64,000 nucleotides of DNA from Mesorhizobium sp. B2-3-4 (GCF_006442315.1 NZ_VFVY01000029.1:1-64000), one strand, 5' to 3'. Shown: positions 35,569 through 45,022, counted from the stretch's first letter. The notes: generated by a model from the letters alone, not told the origin. Translations and numbers: made by a program.

Positions 35569-35979
35569 CGGATAAATCCTCCTCGTAATGCCTGGCCGGC
35601 TTGCATCGTTCGATTCTCGCCGGCCGCATCCGGACCAACGTTGCCCTGCACGATATCGTTCCAGTGTCCGACTATATAATCCGCTATATCGTCGGCCATG
35701 GATGACATTTGCGAACAGAGAGCACAACAGACCGGCAAATGGTCCATGAATCGCAATCGAGCGAGAAAAATATTTAATAAAAATTTCGGAAAATACGCAG
35801 GTATACTTATAGTATGCCCTGCTCCGGGTCGTCCGGAGCACTTGCTTTCCTGCCCGGGATAAAGGACAGGCCGCATGGTTGACGGTTACAAACGCGAATG
35901 ACAGATCGCGGGATTTTCAGGCCAAGACGTCAAGCGTGGCGCGGAACGCTCGCCTGCTCGGGTGGCGGCGGGCCTGTCT
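35569..35979. promoter_or_regulatory. AT-rich upstream region of the glycanase operon with two hairpins
   Basis: The 411-base gap is unusually AT-rich around 35755-35815. It holds an inverted repeat GGTATAC-TTATA-GTATGCC (35800-35818, one G-T pair) and a perfect stem TGCTCCGG/CCGGAGCA (35820-35840) with no T-run. The region probably contains the minus-strand promoter for the GH16-ABC-HlyD operon. AT-rich exopolysaccharide promoters in rhizobia are often bound by MucR/Ros proteins, but no site is demonstrated here. No convincing gene is present. Confidence 0.45.
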
Positions 35980-36906
35980 TCAGACGGCGGCTTCGATCGG
36001 CTCGGCGAGCCGGGGGTTCGAACGCGCCGCGATCAGGCAGCTGGCCACGATAAGGCCAGCGCCCGTCAGCGTGGTCCAGGTCACCGCCTCGTCGAAGAAG
36101 AACCAGCCCAGCGCGATCGCCCAGATGAAGGCCGAATATTCCGTCGGGATCAGATATTGCGCCTCGGCGCGCGCATAGGCCCAGCTCATCAGAAACTGGC
36201 CGGCGAGCGACAGCGCGGTCACGCCGGCGAGCGGCAGCCAGAGCTCGCGAGGCAGGGCTATGGCGAGCCAGGGTGCGGCGAGACCAAGCGTGATCGCCAC
36301 GCAAAGATTCTGGAACAGCATGATCTCGACGGGCTTGGCAACCAGCGCCTGCTGCCGCGCAAGGATCAGGTTGTAGGCGTAGAACACCGTCGATACCAGC
36401 ACCGCAGCCGTGCCGAGCAAGGCGTCCCTGGCATGGTTCGACTGCCCGAACTGGCCGCCCACGATGATGGCGACGCCGGCAATGCCAGCCAATGAGGCCC
36501 AGATGGCCTGCCGCTGTATGCGTTCGCCGAGCAGCAACGCGGCGAGCAGCAGCGCGAACAGGGGCGCGACGAAGCTGAGGCCGATCGCCTCCGCCAGCGG
36601 TAGCCTGGCCAGCCCCCAGAAAAACGACAGCAGGACAAAGCCGACGACCACGGCGCGCAGCGCATGCAGCCTGAGCACGGACGGCGCCGGCAATTTGCGT
36701 GGCCCCGCCGACCAGCCCGTGCCGGCAACCACGGTTGCCAGCATGCTGCGCCACAGCACCGTATTGTAGACGCCGACCGCGAGGACCAGCACTTTCATCG
36801 CAGCGTCCATCCCCGACAAGAGGAAGATGCCGAACGCGCAGGCAAGCACCGGTACCGTGGGAGAGGTGGCGCCTGCCAGGCTGGATGATTTCACGAGGCC
36901 CCTCAT
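35980..36906 (-). CDS. EamA/DMT-family permease
   Basis: The 308-residue inner-membrane protein has ten helices in two EamA repeats (about 15-135 and 155-300), with GLSFVAPLFALLLAALLLGER at the end of repeat 1 and LIPTEYSAFIWAIALGWFFF in repeat 2. It belongs to the drug/metabolite transporter superfamily; the substrate is unknown. ATG 36906 is taken; a GTG at 36894 has a better GAGGGG box and may be the true start. It stands alone. Confidence 0.85.
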   Translation of the reverse strand: MRGLVKSSSLAGATSPTVPVLACAFGIFLLSGMDAAMKVLVLAVGVYNTVLWRSMLATVVAGTGWSAGPRKLPAPSVLRLHALRAVVVGFVLLSFFWGLARLPLAEAIGLSFVAPLFALLLAALLLGERIQRQAIWASLAGIAGVAIIVGGQFGQSNHARDALLGTAAVLVSTVFYAYNLILARQQALVAKPVEIMLFQNLCVAITLGLAAPWLAIALPRELWLPLAGVTALSLAGQFLMSWAYARAEAQYLIPTEYSAFIWAIALGWFFFDEAVTWTTLTGAGLIVASCLIAARSNPRLAEPIEAAV

Positions 36907-37088
36907 GTGATGGATCGCAGCCGGATATATCAGCGCGCACCGGCGGGGCCAGATGGCAGCCCCGCCGATGTGCCGGTCCAACGGTCGTCCGAGGCGCGAT
37001 CGAGGAGTCGAACTTTTTTGCCGCCCGTGTCGATTTCGCCTTGGCCGGTTCGTCATATGATCGAACCAACCCAATCAAGGAGAAGACC

Positions 37089-37493
37089 ATGCGGTTCATG
37101 ATGCTGATGATCCCCGGCGGCTACGCCACGGCCGCGCCCGACGTCATGCCCAGCGCCGAGGCGGTGGAAGGAATGATGAAATACAATCACGAACTGAAGA
37201 AGGCCGGCGTGTTGCTGACGCTCGACGGCCTGCATCCGCCATCGTCCGGGGCGCGGGTCACCTTCAAGGGCGGCAAGCCCGCGGTCGTCGACGGCCCCTT
37301 CGCCGAGGTCAAGGAAGTGCTGGGCGGCTATTGGGTGATCGACGTACGCTCGCGCGACGAGGCGATCGAATGGGCCCGCCGCTGCCCCGCGGGCGAGACC
37401 GACACGATCGAGATCCGCCAGGTCTTCGAAATGAGCGAATTTCCCGAGGACGTCCAGAAGGTGGCGGATCGCCTCGGCAGGATCAAGGATTGA
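37089..37493 (+). CDS. YCII-related DGPF-domain protein
   Basis: The 134-residue protein belongs to the YCII/DGPF family: MRFMMLMIPGG at the start, LLTLDGLHPPSSGARVTF, and the diagnostic VVDGPFAEVKEVLGGYWVID. AAGGAGAAGACC precedes ATG 37089. Its stop overlaps the start of a sigma factor with a C-terminal extension. Linked DGPF and ECF42 genes are a known pairing; the DGPF protein probably modulates or depends on the sigma factor. The mechanism is unknown. Confidence 0.88.
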   Translation: MRFMMLMIPGGYATAAPDVMPSAEAVEGMMKYNHELKKAGVLLTLDGLHPPSSGARVTFKGGKPAVVDGPFAEVKEVLGGYWVIDVRSRDEAIEWARRCPAGETDTIEIRQVFEMSEFPEDVQKVADRLGRIKD

Positions 37494-38749
37494 TCGCCGA
37501 CAGAACCATCGAAGCCGTCTGGCGGATCGAGCAGCCGAAGCTCACCGCCAGACTGGCACGCATCCTCAGGGATGTCGGGCTGGCCGAGGAAATCGCGCAG
37601 GACGCCTTCGTGCAGGCGCTGGAGCGCTGGCCCCGCGACGGCATCCCGCGCAATCCGGCCGCCTGGCTGACCGAGGTCGCCAGGAACCGGGCGCTCGACC
37701 GGCTGCGCCGCACAACCATGATCGACGGCAAGCATCGCGAACTCGCCATCGACCTCACCGAACTGGAGCGCGCGATGCCCGACATCGAGGCCGCGCTCGA
37801 CAAGGATATCGACGACGACCTCTTGCGGCTGATCTTCACCGCCTGCCATCCTATATTGCCGGCCGAGCAGCGTGCGGCACTTGCCTTGCGGCTCTTGGGC
37901 GGGCTGTCGACGCCGCAGATCGCCCGCGCTTTCCTGGTGCCCGAAGCAACCGCCGCCCAGCGCATCGTGCGCGCCAAGCGAACCCTTCGCGACGCCGCCA
38001 TCCCGTTCGAGACGCCGCGCGCGCAGGAGCGGCGCGAACGCCTCGCCGCCGTGCTGGAAGTGGTCTATCTCGTCTTCAACGAGGGCTATGTGGCCACTGC
38101 CGGGCCGGACTGGCTGCGCGCCGATCTGTGCGCCGAAGCGCTGCGCCTCGGCCGCTCGCTGGCGGCCCTGATGCCCGACGAGCCCGAGGTGCTGGGACTT
38201 GTCTCGCTGATGGAGTTCAACGCCTCGCGCTTCGCGGCCCGCACCGGAGCCTCGGGCGACCCGATCCTGCTGCTCGACCAGGACCGCGGCCGGTGGGACT
38301 GGTCGCTCATCCGCAGCGGCCTCGACGGCCTGAACCGCGCCATGGCGCTGACATCGGCGCCCGGCCCCTATCTCCTGCAGGCGATGATCGCCGCCTGCCA
38401 TGCCCGCGCGGTGACGGCAGCCGACACCGACTGGATTTCCATAGCGGCCTATTATCAGGCGCTGGCCTTGGCGGCCCCCTCGCCCATCGTAGAGATCAAC
38501 CGGGCCGTGGCGGTCGGCATGGCCTTCGGCCCGGCGCAAGGGCTCGCCATTGTCGAGGCGCTGAAGGACGAACCGCGGCTGAAGGACTCGCACCTCCTGC
38601 CCACCGTGCGCGGCGACCTCCTGGAAAAGCTGGGGCGGCAGGCCGAAGCGAGCGCTTCGTTCCGCCACGCCGCCCGATTGACCGGCAATGACCGGGAGCG
38701 CGCGCTGCTGCTCGCCCGCGCGGGCAAACCATCCGTCATGCGCTCCTGA
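37490..38749 (+). CDS. ECF42-type RNA polymerase sigma factor with C-terminal extension
   Basis: A 419-residue protein with sigma region 2 (DVGLAEEIAQDAFVQALERW and AWLTEVARNRALDRLRR), sigma region 4 (LALRLLGGLSTPQIARAFLV and TAAQRIVRAKRTLRD) and about 220 further residues with TPR-like helices. These features and the upstream DGPF gene fit the ECF42 group, which lacks a classical anti-sigma factor. The best start is TTG 37490, overlapping the DGPF stop as TTGA; the reading frame upstream is only shadow sequence. Target promoters are unknown. Confidence 0.87.
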   Translation: MIADRTIEAVWRIEQPKLTARLARILRDVGLAEEIAQDAFVQALERWPRDGIPRNPAAWLTEVARNRALDRLRRTTMIDGKHRELAIDLTELERAMPDIEAALDKDIDDDLLRLIFTACHPILPAEQRAALALRLLGGLSTPQIARAFLVPEATAAQRIVRAKRTLRDAAIPFETPRAQERRERLAAVLEVVYLVFNEGYVATAGPDWLRADLCAEALRLGRSLAALMPDEPEVLGLVSLMEFNASRFAARTGASGDPILLLDQDRGRWDWSLIRSGLDGLNRAMALTSAPGPYLLQAMIAACHARAVTAADTDWISIAAYYQALALAAPSPIVEINRAVAVGMAFGPAQGLAIVEALKDEPRLKDSHLLPTVRGDLLEKLGRQAEASASFRHAARLTGNDRERALLLARAGKPSVMRS

Positions 38750-38754
38750 CGTCG

Positions 38755-40017
38755 TCACGCCGGCGCGGGGAAGTGCCCCTGCTCGGCCAAGCACCCTTGC
38801 CCGGCCGCTTCGAGTACCAGCCTTGCGGCGAGCGCCGCGCCGTCGGAACGGATCGTGCGAGCGACATTGGCGGCGCGGGCGCATATGTCAGGGGGCAGCG
38901 CCTGGCCGAGTGCCGCCGACAGGGAGGCGACCGTCGGGACCTGGCCGTCATGCGCCACGCCGATGCCAAGCTCAACCACCCGGCCGGCCCAATAGGGCTG
39001 ATCCGCTATCTGGGGTACGACCAGTTGCGGCGCGCCGGCGCGGGCGGCTGTCGTCGTCGTGCCGGCGCCGCCATGATGCACGACAGCGGCTACACGGGCA
39101 AACAGCGCCTGCTGATTGACGTCGCCGACGATGAAGCAGTCATCACCCTCATCGTTCAGCACCAGGTCCGCCCAGCCGCGCAGGACGATTGCGCGATGCC
39201 CTCGAACGCGGATCGCCGCGATGGCCGCCAGGGCGGCGTCTCTGGCAGCCTGCATCGGCATGCTGCCGAAGCCGACATAGACCGGTGCCGGGCCGGCATC
39301 CAGAAAGGCCAGCAAGTCGCCGGCCAGCGGACGTTCGTCCGGCAGGATCCATGCGCCGGTCTGAACGACATCGCTCAGCTTCGTTTGTTGCCACGGGCTC
39401 AAGGCCGGATCCGACGCCAGCCATGGCCGGGCGGTGAAGACATGATCGCGGACATTGTCCACGACAGGCAGCCCGATCGAGGCGCGGTGCGCATTGAAGC
39501 CCGTGCCGAACACCGCGTTCATGGTCTCGACGTTCAATTCCCACAGCAAGCGGTTGTCGGTCACTTCCGGCGGCAAGGGGTGGCCGGGATAGGCCTGCGG
39601 CCGATGATGTATCGACGGCAGCCAGATCGGACAGAAGGTTGCGTAGATGTAGGGGATACCCATCCGCTCGGCGACCGAGCGCGCGGCCGCCGTGGACGGA
39701 AAGAGACCGGCGGCCAGGATCAGGTCGCATCCCTTGGCGGCCTCGCTGATGGCGGAAAATTGCGCGGCGACGATCTCGGCCGCGCGCGTCGGCAGGTCGA
39801 CGGAAGTCCGGTCCGCCAACGCCTTGGTCACCCATTGGCGCACCGATGAGAAGGCGGGTTTCAACGGTACGCCGGCACGGTCGAGCAGCGCCGCGAATTC
39901 CTCGTCCGGCGGTGCGCAGACCGCCACCTCCGCGCCGAGCGCCCGCAATTGCACGCCGAGCGCCGCCATCGGTTCGACGTCGCCACGCGACCCATATGTC
40001 GAAAGCAATATCCGCAT
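38755..40017 (-). CDS. GT1-family glycosyltransferase (UGT/MGT-like)
   Basis: The 420-residue GT-B protein resembles macrolide, sterol and antibiotic glycosyltransferases. It has the N-terminal LLSTYGSRGDVEPMAALGVQL, a central VYVGFGSMPM, and the donor-binding motif VVHHGGAGTTTTAARAGAPQLVVPQIADQPYWA. It transfers a sugar from a nucleotide donor to a small hydrophobic acceptor, unidentified here. It lies convergent to the sigma factor gene, five bases from its end. Confidence 0.88.
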   Translation of the reverse strand: MRILLSTYGSRGDVEPMAALGVQLRALGAEVAVCAPPDEEFAALLDRAGVPLKPAFSSVRQWVTKALADRTSVDLPTRAAEIVAAQFSAISEAAKGCDLILAAGLFPSTAAARSVAERMGIPYIYATFCPIWLPSIHHRPQAYPGHPLPPEVTDNRLLWELNVETMNAVFGTGFNAHRASIGLPVVDNVRDHVFTARPWLASDPALSPWQQTKLSDVVQTGAWILPDERPLAGDLLAFLDAGPAPVYVGFGSMPMQAARDAALAAIAAIRVRGHRAIVLRGWADLVLNDEGDDCFIVGDVNQQALFARVAAVVHHGGAGTTTTAARAGAPQLVVPQIADQPYWAGRVVELGIGVAHDGQVPTVASLSAALGQALPPDICARAANVARTIRSDGAALAARLVLEAAGQGCLAEQGHFPAPA

Positions 40018-40114
40018 CTTGAACTCCCGTTTCTCGGTGTCTTGGACGAGGCCAGGGTTCTACGTCAGGCACGGGGTCTTGAAGCAAGTCCCCGGCGCGC
40101 CATATGGTTAGTAC

Positions 40115-40139
40115 GGCGGGCAGCGATGCCCGCCTTTTT
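40115..40139 (+). terminator. Hairpin with plus-strand T-run between two minus-strand genes
   Basis: GGCGGGC, loop AGCGAT, GCCCGCC, then five T on the plus strand. Both flanking genes are on the minus strand, so the stem may end the efflux operon without a good T-run or end an unknown plus-strand transcript starting in 40018-40110. No plus-strand gene is visible there. Confidence 0.5.
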
Positions 40140-40186
40140 GATGCCGCGTCGGCGAACGGCTCTTCGAAAATCGAGAGTATCGGGCT

Positions 40187-41743
40187 CTAATGCGCGTCCG
40201 GCGGCGGCGCCTTCGGCGTGACGTTGCGCAGGAACGGCACCAGCGCCGTCGCGATGACGAAGGCGACCATGATGACCAGGAACGCATCGGCGTAAGCCAT
40301 GGTCGACGCCTCGCGATAGGCGATTGCCCAGAGCTGCTTCAGCGAGGCCGTATGACCGTCCGCGATCGCGCCGGGCAGTTGGCCATAGCGCTGCGCGACA
40401 GTGTCGACGAGCCGCATCGCGGCCTCGTTCTGCGGCGTCAGGTGCGAGGCGATCGTCAGGAAATGGAAATTGGTGCGATCGTTGAGGATGGCGCCGCAAA
40501 TCGCGATGCCGACGGCGCCGCCGAGGTTGCGCATCGTGTTGAACAGGCCGCTGGCATATTTCAGCCGTTCGGGCGGCAGGCTGCCGAGGCCAAGATTGAC
40601 GCTCGGCGCGACGGCGAAGACCTGCGGGAAGCCGCGAAAGAGTTGCGGCACGAGCAGTTCGGCGGCGCTCCACTGGCTGGTGATGGCGCTGAAACTCCAC
40701 ATCGAGGCGCCGAAGGAGGCCAGTCCGAACATCATCAGCCAGCGCGTGTCGAAGCGCTTGGCGAGAAAGATGTAGACGGGCACGCCGACCATCGAGGCGA
40801 CGCCGGTGGAAAACACCGCGAGCCCGGTCTGCAGCGCGTCGTAGCCCCTGACATAGCCGAGAAACAGCGGCGTCAGGTAGATCGTGGCGAAGATGCCGAT
40901 GCCGGTGACGAAGGAGAGAAAACAGCCGATGGCGAAATTGCGGTTGCCGAAGGCGCGAAAGTCCACCACCGGCTGCGCAAAGGTCAGACTGCGGATGACG
41001 AACAGGACCATGGTGATGACGGCGACGAGGGCGCCGTTGCGGATCGTCGCATCGTCGAACCAGTTCCAGCGCGAACCCTCTTCGAGCACGTATTCCGCCG
41101 TGCCCAGGCTGACCGCCATCAGGGCCATGCCGATATAGTCGGCGCCCCTGAGCAGCGACGGATCGGCCTTGTCGATCTTGACCAGCAGCGCGACGAGGAC
41201 GGTGATGACGGTGCCGGGAACGACATTGACATAGAACAGCCAGTGCCAGTTCAGCGTGTCGGTGATCCAGCCGCCTATGACCGGCCCGAGCGTCGGCGCG
41301 ATCGAGGCGATGCTGCCGACCACGGCCGCCGCATAGACGCGCCGCGGCCCCTGGAAATAGTGGAACGAAGAGGTGAAAACGGTCGGGATCATCGACGCGC
41401 CGAGCAGCCCCTGCAGGGCGCGGAAGACGATCATGCTCTCGATGTTCCAGGCGAAGCCGCAAAGCATGCTGGCCAGCGTGAAGCCGGCCGCCGAGATGGT
41501 GAACAGCCAGCGCGTCGAGAACACCCGAGTGAGCCAGCCCGATAGCGGGATGACGATGATTTCAGCCACCAGATAGGAAGTCTGCACCCAGCCGATCTGA
41601 TCCTGCGCCGCCGACAGGCCGCCGCCAATATCCTGCAGCGACGATGCGACGATCTGGATGTCGAGCAGGGCGATGAACATCCCGACGCACATCACCATGA
41701 ACGGCAGGATGCTGACGATGAAGGATTGCGGACGCGCGGACAT
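40187..41743 (-). CDS. EmrB-type MFS multidrug exporter
   Basis: The 518-residue protein is a 14-helix DHA2 drug:proton antiporter: MFIALLDIQIVASSLQDIGG, VQTSYLVAEIIVIPLSGWL and LQGLLGASMIPTVFTSSF. It works with the HlyD-type protein encoded just upstream (seven-base gap) to move substrates across both membranes, likely through an outer-membrane channel encoded elsewhere. It is last in the operon hxlR-emrA-emrB. Confidence 0.9.
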   Translation of the reverse strand: MSARPQSFIVSILPFMVMCVGMFIALLDIQIVASSLQDIGGGLSAAQDQIGWVQTSYLVAEIIVIPLSGWLTRVFSTRWLFTISAAGFTLASMLCGFAWNIESMIVFRALQGLLGASMIPTVFTSSFHYFQGPRRVYAAAVVGSIASIAPTLGPVIGGWITDTLNWHWLFYVNVVPGTVITVLVALLVKIDKADPSLLRGADYIGMALMAVSLGTAEYVLEEGSRWNWFDDATIRNGALVAVITMVLFVIRSLTFAQPVVDFRAFGNRNFAIGCFLSFVTGIGIFATIYLTPLFLGYVRGYDALQTGLAVFSTGVASMVGVPVYIFLAKRFDTRWLMMFGLASFGASMWSFSAITSQWSAAELLVPQLFRGFPQVFAVAPSVNLGLGSLPPERLKYASGLFNTMRNLGGAVGIAICGAILNDRTNFHFLTIASHLTPQNEAAMRLVDTVAQRYGQLPGAIADGHTASLKQLWAIAYREASTMAYADAFLVIMVAFVIATALVPFLRNVTPKAPPPDAH

Positions 41744-41749
41744 GGCGCC

Positions 41750-42853
41750 TCAGCGCGAACCGGTATCGACGGTCACCGTGGTCGACAGGCCCGGCCGCAG
41801 CGCGACCTTTTGCGCCGGGTCCTGGTCGATGGCGATCCGGACGGGCACGCGCTGGACGATCTTGGTGAAATTGCCGGTCGCGTTCTGCGCCGGGATGACG
41901 CTGAAGATCGCCCCCGTCGCCGGCCCCAGGCTGCTGACATGGCCCTTGAGCGGCACGTCCGGCGCGATGTCCGTATAGACCGTCGCCGCCTGTCCGTCGG
42001 CCATGGCGCGCAACTGGTCTTCCTTGAAATTGGCGTCGACCCAAAGCCCCTGCTCCGGAACAATCGTCAGGAGATAGCTGCCCGGCGAGACATAGGTGCC
42101 GACCTGCGCCAGCCTGTTGCCGACGATGCCGTCGATCGGAGAGCGAACCTGCGTGAAGCCGAGATCGAGCCGCGCCGTCTCGACATCGGCCCTGGCGGCG
42201 GCAAGCGCGGCTGTCGCTTCCGCGATCTGCGTGTTGAGGACATCGAGCCGTTGCCTGGCGGCCGCGAGTCCGGCGCGGGAGGCGGCAACGGAAGCCTTCG
42301 CCTGGCCGTCGGCGGCAAGGCTTCTCTGCGCGTCCTGCTGCGTGCCGGCCTTGGTGCTGGCCAGCACCTCATAACGCTTGGCATCCTGGGCGGTGAAGAC
42401 GGCGGCCACGTTCCTGGCGTCGAGATCGGCCTGCGCCTGCTCGATCAGCGAATTCTGCAGCGCGACCTGGGCGCCAAGATTATCGAGGGCCGATTGCTGC
42501 TGCTGCACAGTGGCCTGTGCACGGTCCAACGCCGCCTTGAAGGGCCGGTCGTCGATGCGGATGACGAGCTGGCCCGCCGCGACATGCTGGTTGTCTTCGA
42601 CGAGGATCGCATCGATGTGTCCGGCAACGCGTGGCGCCAGCGGCGTGACGTTGCCGCCGACATAGGCATCGTCGGTGGAGACGAGGAAACGGCCTGCCTG
42701 CCACCACTGGACGCCATACCATCCGGCAGCGCCGACCGCGACCAGCGCGGCCAACATGACGAGCGGCTTGCGACGCTTCCTTGCAGGCGTGGCGACTTGA
42801 ACGACCGACGCCTGCGCCGGCTGCAACTCGGCAGCGGAGAGAACCTTGTTCAT
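41750..42853 (-). CDS. EmrA/HlyD-type efflux adaptor
   Basis: The 367-residue periplasmic adaptor has one N-terminal membrane helix (about 32-52), a lipoyl half with DDAYVGGNVTPLAPRVAGHI, an alpha hairpin rich in Ala/Gln (about 110-220), and FTQVRSPIDGIVGNRLAQVG plus a beta-barrel. These are the EmrA hallmarks. It overlaps the hxlR gene by four bases and precedes emrB by seven bases. Confidence 0.9.
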   Translation of the reverse strand: MNKVLSAAELQPAQASVVQVATPARKRRKPLVMLAALVAVGAAGWYGVQWWQAGRFLVSTDDAYVGGNVTPLAPRVAGHIDAILVEDNQHVAAGQLVIRIDDRPFKAALDRAQATVQQQQSALDNLGAQVALQNSLIEQAQADLDARNVAAVFTAQDAKRYEVLASTKAGTQQDAQRSLAADGQAKASVAASRAGLAAARQRLDVLNTQIAEATAALAAARADVETARLDLGFTQVRSPIDGIVGNRLAQVGTYVSPGSYLLTIVPEQGLWVDANFKEDQLRAMADGQAATVYTDIAPDVPLKGHVSSLGPATGAIFSVIPAQNATGNFTKIVQRVPVRIAIDQDPAQKVALRPGLSTTVTVDTGSR

Positions 42854-43404
42854 TTGCCCGGCGCCTCTTCGCGGTTTTGATCCACCGGCCTGTTATCGAC
42901 CAGCGGCAGCCCGGACCCCTGGCTGGCGAAACGGTATCGCTGCCGCATGCGCTCGGTGGCCATCGGCCCCGTGGCCATGGTGAAATCGTCGCTGTCGAGC
43001 TGCCTGCCGCTCTGGCGGTCGACCAGCACCGGCTCGGCCCAGCGCCCATCGGCCTTGTCCACCACCACCAGGCTCGGCCCCTCGGGCGCCAGATGCTTGT
43101 TGCCCCAGGCGAGCAGGGAAAGCAGGACCGGGCGGAAGTCGCGCGCCTTGGCTGTCAGCACATATTCGTGCCGAAGCGGCCGTTCGCAATAGACACGCTT
43201 TTCGAACAGGCCCCGCTCGACCAGGCTGTTCAGCCGCCGGGTCAGGATGTTGGGCGCGATCTCCAGGCTTTTCTGAAACTGGTCGAAGCGCTTCAGCCCC
43301 TGGAAAGCGTCCCGCAGCAGCAGGATGCTCCACCACTCGCCGACATCGTCGAGACTGCGCGCGATGGGACACGGCCGTGTTTCGAAGCTTGTTTTCGCAA
43401 CCAT
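42850..43404 (-). CDS. HxlR-family transcriptional regulator of the EmrAB-type pump
   Basis: The 184-residue protein has the HxlR winged helix (CPIARSLDDVGEWWSILLLR, LEIAPNILTRRLNSLVERG, RHEYVLTAKARDF) plus about 70 extra C-terminal residues. The conserved N-terminal Cys (in TRPCPIARSLD) is where some family members sense oxidants or quinones. It is first in the operon with the efflux genes (ATGA overlap). A palindrome TTGCATAATGCAA lies 47 bases upstream, probably its own operator. Confidence 0.87.
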   Translation of the reverse strand: MVAKTSFETRPCPIARSLDDVGEWWSILLLRDAFQGLKRFDQFQKSLEIAPNILTRRLNSLVERGLFEKRVYCERPLRHEYVLTAKARDFRPVLLSLLAWGNKHLAPEGPSLVVVDKADGRWAEPVLVDRQSGRQLDSDDFTMATGPMATERMRQRYRFASQGSGLPLVDNRPVDQNREEAPGK

Positions 43405-43450
43405 TCGCGTGACTCACTTTCAAAATGCAAGCCACAAATAGCCGACATAG

Positions 43451-43463
43451 TTGCATAATGCAA
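43451..43463. promoter_or_regulatory. Putative HxlR operator
   Basis: TTGCAT-A-ATGCAA is a perfect 13-bp palindrome. A further ATGCAAG occurs at 43429-43435, about 21 bases (two helical turns) away. It is upstream of the hxlR-emrA-emrB operon and suits autoregulation. Confidence 0.6.
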
Positions 43464-43554
43464 GTTACCTGATGGGCGACACGCGCACCGGCGCGACACG
43501 AAGTCGTGAGCGGCGCATCGCAACACCGTCCGAAGCCACTGGCGGCCGCATCGA

Positions 43555-44529
43555 TCAGGGCAGCAGCACGATCTTGCCGATGGCGCGGCGCTCTTCCAGC
43601 AGTCGATGTGCCTCGCCTGCTTCATGCAATGGAAACCGGCCGCCGATCGCCACCTTGAGCCGGGCGCTCGCCGCAAGCTCGAACAACTGCGCCAGCCCTG
43701 ACCTGAGAATGTCGGGGGACAGAAGCGGCAGCAGGGCAAAGCCTCTGAGCGCCTGATTGCGGCCGATCATGGTTTCGATGTCCAAGGCCGACAATTGAAA
43801 CCGGCCAAGCGCCGCGAACACCAGCTCTCCGCCGGGTGCCAGGACATCGAGAAATCCGTTGGTCAACGCGCCACCGACCGTGTCGTAGACGATTTCGACG
43901 CCATCGCACGCATCACGGACCCGCGCCGGCCAATCCGCTTCGCTGGAGTCGATCGCCGCATCGGCGCCAAGCGACAAGGCGAAATCGCGCTTGGCCTTGC
44001 CGCCGGCGAGCGCGATGACGCGACGCGCGCCCTGCCCTTTGGCAAGCTGGACAAGCAGCGAGCCCACGCCGCCGGCCGCGGCGGGAACGAGCAGCGTCCT
44101 GCCCGCCGGCGGGCTTTGCCGCGGCAGATGCAAGGCGGTCAGCCCCTGCACCATCAAGGCCGTCGCGTCTTCAAAGGAAAGCATCTCCGGCAACGGCACC
44201 GCGAGGCCGGCGGCGATCGTTACATATTGGGCATAGCCGCCGAATGGCCGGGCCGAGGCGAACAACGGCACGGCGACGCGCTGTCGCAACAGGCGCCGGT
44301 CAACGCCGTCACCGACCGCCTCGACGGTGCCGGCGACCTCGACGCCGGGAAACGCCGGCAGGCCGGGCTTCACCGCGTAGCGATCCGCGCGCATCAGCAC
44401 CTCGAAGAAATTGATGCCCGCGGCCGCGACCTTGACCAGGACCTCGCCAGGCATTGCGGCCGGCCTTGCTAGCTCGACGACTTCCAACACTTCCGGACCG
44501 CCGAAACGGTTGAACTGGACGGCTTTCAT
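43555..44529 (-). CDS. NADPH:quinone oxidoreductase-like MDR protein
   Basis: The 324-residue medium-chain reductase lacks zinc ligands. It has MKAVQFNRFGGPEVLEVVEL, FPGVEVAGTVEAVGDGVD, the nucleotide-binding LVPAAAGGVGSLLVQLAKG, and IVYDTVGGALTNGFLDVLAPGG. These fit the QOR/zeta-crystallin group that reduces quinones with NADPH. It is divergent from an HxlR regulator (start 44627), a pairing seen in quinone stress responses. Confidence 0.87.
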   Translation of the reverse strand: MKAVQFNRFGGPEVLEVVELARPAAMPGEVLVKVAAAGINFFEVLMRADRYAVKPGLPAFPGVEVAGTVEAVGDGVDRRLLRQRVAVPLFASARPFGGYAQYVTIAAGLAVPLPEMLSFEDATALMVQGLTALHLPRQSPPAGRTLLVPAAAGGVGSLLVQLAKGQGARRVIALAGGKAKRDFALSLGADAAIDSSEADWPARVRDACDGVEIVYDTVGGALTNGFLDVLAPGGELVFAALGRFQLSALDIETMIGRNQALRGFALLPLLSPDILRSGLAQLFELAASARLKVAIGGRFPLHEAGEAHRLLEERRAIGKIVLLP

Positions 44530-44626
44530 GGCAGGCTCCGATCGCTATGGCATCGGCCGCCCTTTGCCACTATCTGCGCAGTCGCCGCTACACAGCAATT
44601 TGTCCGCTGCACACCGGGAGGTGACC

Positions 44627-45022
44627 ATGGCCCGCATGATCAAACGACTGCCGATGCTGCCGGCCGAACGTGCTTTGAAGGTGATCTCCGGCCGCTGGAA
44701 AGCGGTGATCCTCTATCATCTGTTCGATGGTCCGCGCCGGCTCTCGGCACTCAAGGCATTGATGCCGGGCATTGCGCAGAAGGTGCTGATCGACCAGCTT
44801 CGCGAGATGGAGGAGCACGGGCTGGTCAGCCGGGAAATCTTCGCCGAAATCCCGGCGCGCGTCGAATATTGCGCGACGCCGCTCGGCCTCAGCCTCGAGC
44901 CCATCCTCCTGGCGCTTTGCCAATGGGGACAACACCACGCCGATACGCTGGACGAGCAGGCCCATCTTGCCGATTGCATCATCAGGCCAAGGTCGATGGC
45001 GAAAGCATCTTCCGCAACATAA
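44627..45022 (+). CDS. HxlR-family transcriptional regulator
   Basis: The 131-residue protein has the HxlR fold: AERALKVISGRWKAVILYHLF, RRLSALKALMPGIAQKVLID and AEIPARVEYCATPLG. The usual N-terminal sensing Cys is absent; a Cys occurs in the wing (VEYCATP) and others near the C-terminus. GGGAGGTGACC precedes ATG 44627. It is divergent from the quinone oxidoreductase gene, the likely target. No clear palindrome was found in the 97-base gap. Confidence 0.87.
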   Translation: MARMIKRLPMLPAERALKVISGRWKAVILYHLFDGPRRLSALKALMPGIAQKVLIDQLREMEEHGLVSREIFAEIPARVEYCATPLGLSLEPILLALCQWGQHHADTLDEQAHLADCIIRPRSMAKASSAT

